A stretch of 64,000 nucleotides of DNA. It comes from Branchiostoma floridae (Eukaryota; Chordata; Leptocardii; Amphioxiformes; Branchiostomatidae). The number at the start of each line of letters is the position of its first letter. The stretch's first letter is position 1. The stretch spans positions 32,137,279 through 32,201,278 of the forward strand of contig NC_049982.1 in the NCBI RefSeq assembly GCF_000003815.2, given 5' to 3'. Below are positions 1 to 10,570 of this stretch, in pieces. Under the pieces are notes generated by a model, which saw nothing but the letters and a program-made list of their open reading frames with translations, did no database searches and had not been told where the DNA came from. The position numbers and the translations under genes are program-made.

Positions 1-1385
1 TCTGGGGTTTTGCCTTTGCACCTATATATAAATCAAGATCCTTTTGATTGATTGGTCAGACATTTGGCAAACACTCAGCCACATCTACAGCAAACACTAT
101 AACTACTTCATGGAGGATTGTGTGCTATGGACTCTTGTTGTGTGTAGAACATGTTTTTCTTGTTTGTCGTTGTCTGTTTGGAGCACGAAAACTGCAACTT
201 CTTATGTGTTGTTTGTATTTGCATGATGTTTGTTACAGACATTACAGTAATTACATATAACCCCACAAGCAAATCTTAGTCTACTAGGCAGATATGAGAC
301 AAGCATTCCTTAATTTAGCGAGTCGATTTCTTACTCAAGAGTCAAATATGCCATGTACTTATATTTGTATGTGTATATGCCATATGCCATATGCACTTAC
401 AAATTTTTGTTTTCTTTAATAAAAATCCAGAAATAGCATTCATAAAGGATCTACTTTATCATATTTCTACATGATTTGTTGCTTATAAATCTTAGGACAT
501 CTCCTGAATTTGAAGTCTCCAATAAATGATACCGAAATTAAAAAGGTTTTGAGGCACCAATGCTCTGACTTGTACTAGCTCTTAAGTTCTGATGACTGTG
601 CTATACAGACCATTTCATTTCTCTTAGCATATCTTTTTGATGTCCAAGGGGCCAGGAAGAATTTTGGAATAAAGGAAAGGAAAATTCTACTGTACAGGAC
701 TGGTAGAAAATTCTGGAGAAGGCAAACATATACCTAAAAAATCTAGACGTCACGGAGTATTGAATTTAAAAAAATGAATACCTAATAAACCTCCAGCGTT
801 GGCAAACATAATCTCTTTAATTGAAAAATATGTCATAAATCTCTATCAGTCTATCGCATCAAGTGTTCCGAGACCTCATACCTTTATGAAATATCTAAAG
901 CAATTGTAGATTTATTGTTTCATCTTGCAAATAAGGTCGCAATCAGTATGATCTATATCGTGGTCTTTTTAAAGCTATGCTACGGAGTTATTTGCACTCA
1001 AATTTGAAATATTCTAGAACTAAGAAATCCCAGATTTACTCCCACTTTTTGACACTTTTGTGTCATTATTTCATGTTTGTAACCAAAATGATTAGCCTAC
1101 AAACATTCCGCTCTAGGCGCGCTGTATCCTGTTGACCTCCCGAATTAGACAACAACAACAACTCCAGGCCTCCAGTAGGCACCCTAGGGGGTGGGGTAAT
1201 GAGTTCATCACACTCCAGGCACAGCCTCGGGCTACAGGGGAAATCTTCTTCTTTGAAAACACCAAAGATACAAATTTTTGTTTAAAAGTCCTGTCGGCAA
1301 AATTCAATGTTTACATTCTGTCATTAATCATGCATTTATGGGCATTTGCACACACTGTGATTTGCGATCTAAAAATGAAGAGCTA
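1..1385. other. AT-rich non-coding stretch
   Basis: No coding exon is recognised here. Short open frames near 44-260 have no familiar motif and no convincing splice edges. The segment could be intron or intergenic DNA of a gene lying left of the window. Confidence 0.5.
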
Positions 1386-2475
1386 AAGCATTGTAGGTGC
1401 AGAAGTAAGCATGGAGCTTACTCTCTCTCCAGGCATACCGGCTGTTTCCCTATGACGGCATTGGTCTCGCCTTACAGGGGGACATTGCTAACAAGGGACC
1501 AGTTTCACAGGGACTGCCTTACACAAGACAAAAGGAGAGCGAAGCATTGTAGGTGCAGAAGTAAGCATGGAGCTTACTCTCTCTCCAGGCATACCGGCTG
1601 TTTCCCTATGACGGCATTGGTCTCGCCTTACAGGGGGACATTGCTAACAAGGGAGCAGTTTCACAGGGACTGCCTTACACAAGACAAAAGGAGAGCGAAG
1701 CATTGTAGGTGCAGAAGTAAGCATGGAGCTTACTCTCTCTCCAGGCATACCGGCTGTTTCCCTATGACGGCATTGGTCTCGCCTTACAGGGGGACATTGC
1801 TAACAAGGGAGCAGTTTCACAGGGACTGCCTTACACAAGACAAAAGGAGAGCGAAGCATTGTAGGTGCAGAAGTAAGCATGGAGCTTACTTTCTCTTCAG
1901 GCATACCGCTGTTTCCCTATGACGGCATTGGTCTCGCCTTACAGGGGGACATTGCTAACAAGGGACCAGTTTCACAGGGACTGCCTTACACAAGACAAAA
2001 GGAGAGCGAAGCATTGTAGGTGCAGAAGTAAGCATGGAACTTACTCTCTCTCCAGGCATACCGGCTGTTTCCCTATGACGGCATTGGTCTCGCCTTACAG
2101 GGGGACATTGCTAACAAGGGACCAGTTTCACAGGGACTGCCTTACACAAGACAAAAGGAGAGCGAAGCATTGTAGGTGCAGAAGTAAGCATGTAGCTTAC
2201 TCTCTCTCCAGGCATACCGGCTGTTTCCCTATGACGGCATTGGTCTCGCCTTACAGGGGGACATTGCTAACAAGGGACCAGTTTCACAGGGACTGCCTTA
2301 CACAAGACAAAAGGAGAGCGAAGCATTGTAGGTGCAGAAGTAAGCAACAGAGCTTACTCTCTCTCCAGGCATACCGGCTGTTTCCCTATGACGGCATTGG
2401 TCTCGCCTTACAGGGGGACATTGCTAACAAGGGACCAGCTTCACAGGGACTGCCTGACACGAAACAAAGATTGAA
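1386..2475 (+). repeat. 156-bp tandem array, 7 copies, each with acceptor-like and donor-like edges
   Basis: Seven head-to-tail copies with a period of 156 bp; the CCGG landmark falls at 1438, 1594, 1750, 1906, 2061, 2217 and 2374. Copy 4 lacks one G and copy 7 has one extra base, so two steps are 155 and 157. Each unit contains a pyrimidine tract ending in CAG (as at 1421-1432), an open stretch, then GTAAGC (as at 1561), so every unit looks like an exon of about 128 nt with a 28-bp GT-AG remnant between copies. One frame after the acceptor starts AYRLFPYDGIGLALQGD and ends in a stop in every copy. A second frame is open across several copies because 156 is divisible by 3. I do not recognise either peptide. 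It may be a tandemly duplicated exon of an unseen gene, or a satellite. Confidence 0.8.
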
Positions 2476-2477
2476 GG

Positions 2478-3568
2478 ACTAGAAAGGCCGATATTTGCTT
2501 AGGAGCAAATACAGCATATTGCAATCCATCTTCATCCTTGAAAAAATCCCCAAATTCAACAATTTGAAGTAATGTTTGCCCAAAGGGAAAATGAAGTACT
2601 GTGGGCACTTGTCCTAGACACCTTCATGCCGAATTTTAGGTCATTTGGTTTCAATACAAGGGCATAGAAGTCAAAAATATACATTTTTAGACAAAAATGA
2701 CGGAAAACCCAAAAATAAATAATTTTTGAAGTGATCTATGAAGAAAGTTTCAATGGCGTCCTGTGAGCATATGTTCAATGCACCTCTGCACCAAATTTTA
2801 GGTCATTTGGTTTCTATACAAGGGCATAGGAGCAAAAAATATACATTTTTAGTCAAAAATGAACGAAAAACCCCCAAATAACTCATTTTTTAAGTGATCT
2901 ATGAAGAAAGTGTTAATGGGACCCTGGGCTCATATGTCCAATGCACCTATGTACCAAATTGCAGGTCATTAGGCTTTCATAGAAGGGTATAGGAGCCAAA
3001 AATATACATTTTTTGTCAAAAATGGCCGAAAAACCCAAAATAACTAATTTTTGAAGTGATCTCTGAAGAAAGTGTTGATGAAGCCCTGTGCTCATATATC
3101 CAATACACCTATATACCAAATTTCAGGTCACTTAGCCTTCATACAAGGGCACAGGAGCCAAAAATAGACATTTTTAGTCAAAAATGGCCAAAAAACCCCA
3201 AATAAATAATTTTTGAAGTGGCCTATGAAGAAAGTGTTGATGGGTTCCTGTGCTCATATGTCCAATGCACCTCTGTACCAAATTTCAGGTCATTAGGGTT
3301 TAATACCAGGGCACAGTGACCCAAAATATATATATTTTGTCTAAAAATGACCAAAAACCCTAAATATCATAATTTTCAAGGCCTCTATCAAAAAAGTGAA
3401 AAAAAACGTCTGGGGGTATTTGCTATCCCTACCTTCATGCCAAATTTCAGCTCATTTGGCCCAAAAATGAAAAAGTAGAATCCATTTGAAGATTTGACAG
3501 GAGAAGGAGAAGAGACCAACAAAAAACAATATATTGCAATCCCATACTATGTATGGATTGCAATATAA
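2478..3568 (-). mobile_element. Helentron/HINE-like non-autonomous element with internal ~161-bp tandem repeats
   Basis: Read on the minus strand, the element ends with a hairpin (ATTTGCT, 4-nt loop, AGCAAAT), about 10 nt, then CTAG followed by a T. A block just inside that hairpin (GGATTGCAATAT) is the inverted complement of the other end (ATATTGCAATCC, near 3552-3567). That asymmetric terminal inverted repeat plus 3' hairpin is the described layout of Helentrons and their non-autonomous HINEs. The interior has about four to five units of roughly 161 bp, recognisable by the GAAGTGATCTATGAAGAAAG motif near 2729, 2891, 3052 and 3213. It shares its terminus (CTAGAAAGGCCGA) with the elements at 14248-15653 and 16504-17909. 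No replicase or helicase is encoded. Confidence 0.65.
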
Positions 3569-5140
3569 TGATACATGCAAAGTAAGCAATATATTTGTGG
3601 CCTGCTGAAGTTATATGAAAGTGAACCATGCTAATTATACCTTATCATCATAAGTGATAGAAATGGGAATATCGTCTTTTTTCTTAAGATAACATTATTG
3701 GCTCCTTCAGTTTAGGTTTAGGAGATGATCAACTAATTTAATAATGCATTGATGGAAACATTATGTCAGTTGTAAGGGTTAAAATCTTTTCGTAAATGTA
3801 TGAGGTTGTGGAACTCTAGTTTAAACATGAAACTTAATAGTTCTATATGTTGGAAGGTAAATGGTTTTCTCAACCCATGAAATTTTAGAGATTTGCGATT
3901 TTTTCATTTGTATCACTCACGCTCCCATATAATCAACCTGGAAGCTTTGTCAGCTGTCAATTTTGTCCAGGATTAGCGTTCTTCTTGCAATTGGAAGCAA
4001 AGAAATAACCATAACATCAGTATGTTGTGCAAATACTTTCATGATTTGTGTATTATTTGTGGGGTTTGATTATTGTATCTCTTGATTAATTCTGTTTTCC
4101 TTCAATAATGTTACACAACACGTTTGAGGAATTGCATTTTCCACTGTATATATAAAAAAATTATTGACTGGCCAATCATTCTGTATCTTGCAGTTTATCA
4201 ACTATATCATCATTTTTTTGTCATTTATATACATCACGTGCAATTTGTTTAATACCTCTATCCATTTTTGAATATAAATGATTACTAGTACTGATGTGGT
4301 CTTTTTCTTGCCCTTATGACTAATGACATAACTAGATCCTCAATTGATGTGTTTTTTGTTCCTTCATCACTCTGCTGTAAGTAGTTCAGAGCATTTCTGA
4401 CTCCCGCTCTGTGCCAGCTTAGCACTAATTTCCAGCGTTTGACATGAAATTCCCTTTCTGCATTAACACTTTGTGTGTTTGAGTGTACACGTTACAGGTG
4501 ACTGTGGACTAATGGACTGGTGTAGAGCAGGTGCTGGGAGAGGAGAAAAGGAAGACTAAGCCTTAGGACAGGGTCTTCATTCGAGGCCATTCCAGGCACA
4601 ATCATGTCGCAGAATAATTTCTCTAGTTGATCGTTTGATAGTTAAGAAGTTTATTTGCAAGTTTGTGCCCGAGGGCTAATTGCAAGTACATGGTATAAAC
4701 ATTGTAGATATACAAGTCACAGTGGATTGATATGAACAATATTCTACTCTAATACTACTAGTGTTGGCTCTCAGAGGAGATACATCACAGTATTTTGACA
4801 TCGGACTCTGGAATACATGTACTTTTCCTATTTTTTTTGCCTTTGTCATTGAAGTTTTTTGAGGGTTGCATAGCCGACAATGTGGTCAGTTCGATTTGTT
4901 CTTTTCCAATTGGACTTCTTATATGTGTCGACTGTTGTTACAGTAGTTATTGCGCATACAGGGGAATTACAATGTAATTCAATGATTGACCCTCATCTGA
5001 ACTTGAAGTGTACGTATAGTCATTGACCGTACTGATACAGGCTTGGATAACACTCGTATATTTTGTGTTACGTAGATTGATAGGATGGAGGGTCTGTGCA
5101 TTAGTTTTCTATGCGTGCATAAAATGTAGCTCACAAACTA
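3569..5140. other. Non-coding stretch, possible 3' UTR of an unseen plus-strand gene
   Basis: AT-rich with no recognised coding exon. An acceptor-like TTACAG at about 4491-4496 is followed by five codons and a stop, which could be a terminal exon running to the AATAAA at 5284, but nothing upstream in the window supports a gene to splice to it. Confidence 0.3.
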
Positions 5141-5141
5141 A

Positions 5142-5156
5142 CCACAAGGGGGCACT
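5142..5156 (+). promoter_or_regulatory. CTCF-like binding motif
   Basis: CCACAAGGGGGCACT closely fits the bilaterian CTCF core (CCACNAGGGGGC followed by G/A C). It sits about 130 bp left of a pair of opposing poly(A) signals, a plausible boundary position. A single 15-bp match is only suggestive. Confidence 0.4.
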
Positions 5157-5283
5157 GAAGCACTGCAAAAACTAAGATCTATATATAATTATACACATTG
5201 TACATTCAATACTAAATATTGCATCAAGATATATTTATCATCACATTTTTCTCTCTATACTACAATATGTATAGCTTTATGAA

Positions 5284-5330
5284 AATAAAACTGCACAGAT
5301 AACAATGAAGGTGTTCACAAAATCTTTATT
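5284..5330. terminator. Opposing poly(A) signals
   Basis: AATAAA on the plus strand at 5284-5289 faces AATAAA on the minus strand (TTTATT at 5325-5330). This is compatible with tail-to-tail transcription units, one from the left and one from the right. The minus-strand unit could be TMEM45, but that needs a 3' UTR of about 5.2 kb. In AT-rich DNA both hexamers may be chance. Confidence 0.25.
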
Positions 5331-6061
5331 GCATGACTGTCTTGAGAGTTAATTGTGATAATGAACTATTGAGAAATATCTCAAACATGATACAACCTGA
5401 TTTTTGTACAAAATAGAAATAGGCATATTCTATTATTGGCGAAGGTAACTATAACATCGCTATCTCACAACCCCCCACGTTATACATCATTTAAGCTCAA
5501 ACAATGCTTGTTTCACACATCGGTTTGCATTTTTGAAACAAAGATATCAAGGGTGAAGAAGGCCACCAAACTTTTCAAGCCGATCAGCCGGAATGCCGAT
5601 CAGAATGATTATCCTTTGTATATTCCTGGGTATTCGTAGTGCATTCTAGAAATTCTTACTGCGTTCCAGATATTTCTGCCCGTTCTTGGGGCCGTCCCGA
5701 ATGTTATTGTCATGATCAAATCTTTCGAGGTGCATTTAAAGTGGAGAAATATCGAATGGCAGACTGTAAACATGAGATTTAGTGACATAAGTTATGACCG
5801 TTTAAGTTTGGAACTGCATGGAGTATTCGTGAAAAAATTCCAAAAAGGCAACAACGGATTTTCAATATGTAGGTATCCTTGACGGAGATGTAAACAATGG
5901 ACTGTGTAAATGTATTTCAGTATTACATATAATTTTTCAAAATAGGACTAATAAGTCGGGACGGTCTATTATAGCAGTTTTCTTGAGTCATTTTTGTCCT
6001 GGAAATGGCACAGCCTTGGCGTTTGGGTAGAAGATAGATTTGACGTCAAGACAAAGTGGTA
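5331..6061. other. Non-coding stretch
   Basis: No coding exon, RNA gene or recognised repeat seen. Confidence 0.5.
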
Positions 6062-6281
6062 TACTGTAAATGCAGAAATGTTCGCGGTGGATTAATGTTC
6101 GCAGTGGATTAATGTTCGCGGTGACCGCTTCACCGCGAAATTAAAACCACCGCGAACATTTTTCTATTATGATATCAGACTGCAGTCTATGGTGTTACCG
6201 CGAACTTAAATCCACCACGAAAAGTCCTTTTTCCCGCTACCGCGGAATTAAATCCCCGCGAACTTAAATGCATTTACAGTA
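6062..6281. mobile_element. MITE family A (TIR CTGTAAATGCA), copy 1
   Basis: The terminal inverted repeat CTGTAAATGCA ... TGCATTTACAG is bounded by TA on both sides, suggesting a TA target duplication and a Tc1/mariner-type origin. The interior alternates blocks such as TTCGCGGTGG and CCACCGCGAA, so the whole ~220 bp can fold on itself. Further copies lie at 39229, 49141, 51299, 53558 and 61199. Confidence 0.75.
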
Positions 6282-7307
6282 AGTTAGGGACCCCTAGCAT
6301 TGGTTTTGGAACTGGAGGGGAACGGTTTTGCCAAAATCTTCCAAAGAGGACAAATTAGGAAAGTAAATATGGGTTTTCATAATTTGGGGCATGCAGGCAC
6401 TAGTACATTTAATTTAGTAGTTTAGACAGATATGTACACAGGTAACATAAATGAGGACTTACTTTGCATAATATTTGAAGATATTTTTTAATAATTACAG
6501 TCTTTTTGAATTCCATACTGAGACTTATCTAACACATGTAATTTATGGCAGGTGGAGCATAAAAAGAGAATAGATTTAAAACAGCTGATTTGCAAAATTA
6601 ATCAATTAAAACGACACTCCCCTATTGGCAAATGATGGGAATGTCATACTTGTGATGTGAACATGATACAATGCATACAGATTATGTAAATGTGTAACAT
6701 TTGCATATAATCTAAAAAAGCTGTAAATAACTCATGGAGGTATGAGGTCGCCTAAAACTCTGTTTTGTATTGTAGATCACTTAAGAGTGCGTTTGATTTG
6801 AGTTAATGACAGTGACCTAACCCATTGCCATAATATATTCTACCTCCAAGTTGTGTTAAGCTGGTCACTGGTGTCCTCCAGGCCAGGGCTGTAGTCTAGC
6901 TTTCCTTCGCATGTTAATTTCTATACTCGCCTGGCTATAATCAGTAATAAACCCACCGTAATTCTTAGCCGTTTGTTTACTGGGGCTTGTTTGTTTACCA
7001 GGTTGGTGAGGGGTGAGTACGGGAGCCCCGGTAAACTAACAAGGCTGATACTTAGGCCAGGTAACTTTTGCTTCCTTGAAACAATTAAGAGGCCTAGTAC
7101 GAGCTCCGGTGGTTCGGACACGTATCAAGAGGGAAAGGAACTTTACAAGTACAATTTTACAAGGAAAGGCGGATGGTGTGCTGCCGTGCTCCTCTGAACA
7201 CGGATCAGTGATGTCAATTTTTTTTTATGCTATAAATAGTGGGATTTTTGGTTGCCCAATGGTTCCTCAAGCATCCATAAGTTGGGAGGGGTATAAATCA
7301 TATAGCA
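6282..7307. other. Non-coding stretch
   Basis: No coding exon recognised. Open frames near 6973-7197 on both strands have no familiar motif. Confidence 0.5.
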
Positions 7308-7529
7308 CTAGACTAAGTTCACCATTATCTGCAGGGTAGCCTATATTCGCTGATTCTAGAAACAGGGTATTTAGGCATATCAAGTCGATGACGATGGACA
7401 GTGGTTTCTAACTTTTATATGGAAATAGTTTGTAAATATTGTAATTTGAATCCACCATATGTTGACTTGCTATCCCTAATTACCTTCAAAAAGGTACAAC
7501 GAATATAGGTTACCTAGCGGATAAAGGTG
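7308..7529. mobile_element. MITE family B (long palindrome), diverged copy
   Basis: A ~220-bp near-palindrome related to the better copies at 33886, 35851, 38252, 47498 and 53904. It keeps the AAGTTCACC/GGTGAAC ends and the central inverted blocks around TTTAGGCATATCAAGTCGA. It carries more substitutions than the other copies, so it is probably older. Confidence 0.6.
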
Positions 7530-9999
7530 AACAAAAATTACATGTGTACACATGACCGTGGCAGGAATTCATGTCTCTGCTTTCAGTATCAGCACTATTC
7601 TTTCTGCAACTAGTGAATCATGACATCAAATTATACACAGCCTGTATCAACAGAATGTTTAATCTCCTTCAACTATCATACTAAGCTATCTAAGAAGATT
7701 GCAGAGGGTCATTGTATTCTTTTATAACTATACTATGTATTGTACCTCACCGGTGTAAACCGGATGCACTATGTACGTATTCTTTGTACATAAATCAACA
7801 TGTCACACAAACAAACAAAAATGTATCATTAACTGGTCTTGAGATAGTCTTGTATTCATATTACACTGTTTGAATGATTGTCTGTATCAAGATATTACTC
7901 CAAAGATGGCTCCACCCCTAAGGCATCGCCAAAAATTAGAACTTATAAGTAAAACAGGTACATTTATCTCATTCATTTGGTGATGCCTATACCTTATGCT
8001 CCACCAAAAGGAGCAAAGAGGATTAGGTAGGTAGGTATACCTTAGATATGACAGCAAGTCTTAGAGAACATCTTTACTGCAATAAACATAATCAAATATC
8101 ACACTTCTAAATGTAAAAGGCATGAACAAAATGTACCTAATACAGTACTGTACTTCAGGAAAAAATACTAATACTAAAAAATTACAAATAAAATAACATC
8201 CTTGATCATGACCTACAAATGATCAAAACTTCAGGAAGCACCAGAAATTTCAACCAATAATATACAGCTTGAGTCAAATGTCTTTGTAAAAACGGTAAAA
8301 TCACACTTTTCAATAAAATTACACATATACTCATTGAGAAAGTATAAGACCGGAAAGAAACACATTTCAATATTAATAAGAAAAGTAATATTTGTATTAA
8401 TTACCAAAATTTTTGATAACTTTTTATGTCATTCAGTTGCATGAACACACAGGAACGTTACAAATCGGGTTAGGAAAAAAAGCTATTGCAATATTAAAGG
8501 CACTTCTTAATGGCATGATTGTAGTGCATGCGTAATTAAGAGTGATTCATCTGTCTGACTTGTAAAGTCTGCCGAGGTGGCTTCTTATTGCTGTGCTTGA
8601 GACTGAACATTGTTACCTACTCAAATCACATCAACTCATAATAAACCATTTACTGCATTACAAAACTGAGAATTAGTGCACATTGTTTAGAAATTGAAAA
8701 AGGTCGTCACCGTAACACACCAGACATTCAGTCGTCCCAGATGTCATGAAAATATCGAAGACGAATTCCCTTTGTCATGACCAGTCCTACTTACAGTAAA
8801 GAGAGAGAAGCATTGTTGAAGAATATTAGAAACAAAACACACATCTCTCTTACTGGTACACAGAACAATATTTTTCACACACAGCTATTATGTTCAACTC
8901 ATATATTGGTCAATTTATTTATCTATTTCAAATGTAATGACTGACAGAGACGTATGGGCTGCCATCACAACTCGAGGCCGGATTAGGACTCGCCTTGAGC
9001 AAGTACTTAAGCAAGTAAGTTATCAATAACATTTTGTTGTTATGTACTATGTAGCCTTGTAGTACTATTGTCTATATAGCTAGTAGCTCTTATTGATTGC
9101 CATACATTGTACCTTGTGCGATTGTTGAGCAATAAAATTCATATGTGACGAGCAGCACAATCAAAGCACAGTGCCTGCACAAACATAATACAATCAAAAT
9201 TAATATTCCTGATTTGAAGCACAAATGTCAAGTTATCTAAAAATAAGTCACTGAATAGACTAAATCTGGTTATCTGAATACATACTGCAATTTTCCTCAC
9301 ATATGACAAACTATATTTTCTTCTTTAACAACACAGTTAAAGCTGTGTGCCACTTAACTCTTATTTCCTGTGAAGATTTTATGTATTTTGGCCTTACAAC
9401 TTGGAAAAAACAACAACATTGTGATACAATCATGATCAATAACTGCATGATTTCAACAAGTTAGGAACAACATAACATGACAACACAACTTTCTCCAGGA
9501 AAAACTACAATTTTATACCTTTTCTATAATGTTACATGTCTATTTTCTACTGTACAAGGCACATAAAAAGTGTTTCTGATATGAATTTATTTATCTATTT
9601 ATATTGATATGAATAAGGCACATTCAAATCTTTACACAATGAATATGAAATACATGATAAACAATGATTTTTTTCAAGGCTCATGCCACAATTTTGAAAT
9701 AATGTGACAAAATAGAATAAATTACAACACACATCTCTGAACATATAAGTAAACATGAAATTAAATTTGAATATGTTTTGTATATTTCTGTTGAGAAAGA
9801 TTTAAAAAAAATGTAAACCATCAAAATCAAATTACAGTATAAGTTGTATCATTAGGCTCATGTCTGGACTTCAACAAGTTAAAAGAAGAGGTTAAAACAC
9901 ACACACATCTCTGCTCATACAAGGTTTTCTCTTCCAGTTGTAAGAGTCAAAAAGCTGAAAACTATATATACCAGCTTCTGTTACTCTAACAACCAGGGT
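7530..9999. other. Long AT-rich non-coding stretch
   Basis: No exon, RNA gene or clear mobile element seen. It could include the 3' UTR of the minus-strand TMEM45 gene, whose stop codon is at 10571-10573; I could not choose a poly(A) site. Confidence 0.45.
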
Positions 10000-10436
10000 C
10001 TAACAAGTTTTCTACAATTCAGTTTACAATGAAATTCATTATTAGCTATATTTTTCAGTGTTTACCGATGCTTGATGCCATGACTTTGAAAAGTAAGTAC
10101 ATCAAAATGTTACTCGTGGAAAAATCTTACTTGCTCTTTAACGGGCAAGCAGGGCAGGGTTTAACAAGTTTTCTAAAACTCACTTGTCCTATCAGGCAAG
10201 CACATAAAAAACTTACTTGCCCGAACCAACTGTTCACTTTGAATAACATATTTCTCTGTATTTTCACTTCCAGCAATGGCATTCTTTTATTATTGACTCT
10301 ATTTTTCTGTGTTGAACAATGCTTGATGTCATAGCCATGATAAGGAACAATCAGATCAAAATCTCACTCATGGAAAAATCTTTCACATTCACTTGCCCTG
10401 GACAATAAGGCTAGTGGACTTGTCCAACCCTGACAA
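10000..10436 (+). repeat. Dispersed repeat rich in GGCAAG(T/C), two partial tandem copies
   Basis: Two related segments (about 10000-10145 and 10150-10435) share a block ending in TGGAAAAATCTT and are studded with ACTTGCC/GGCAAGT motifs. An inverted relative lies at 42585-42760. It resembles, in style, the GTGCAGGTAA and GGGTGCACC repeats at 12715, 55413, 57953 and 58572. Confidence 0.5.
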
Positions 10437-10570
10437 CAGATATGTGGAATGCAAGAAGCAGATCTAGCAACTATATCACAGACTAACACTTTCTGATCAT
10501 CTTTCCGACAGATTTTCTTGGCCATTTGGCATTGACAGAGTACTAGATATATTGTGAAGACATGTCAGTG

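Noticed and set aside
44-260. Open frame with peptide IDWSDIWQTLSHIYSKHYNY near the left edge
   Set aside because: Peptide looks plausible but there is no acceptor, no homology I recognise and no partner exon; left unannotated.
1278-2482. Long open frames (214 and 187 codons) across the 156-bp array as one repetitive protein
   Set aside because: The frame is open only because the period is divisible by 3; copy 4 and copy 7 indels break it, and composition is not protein-like. The exon-array reading fits the splice-like edges better.
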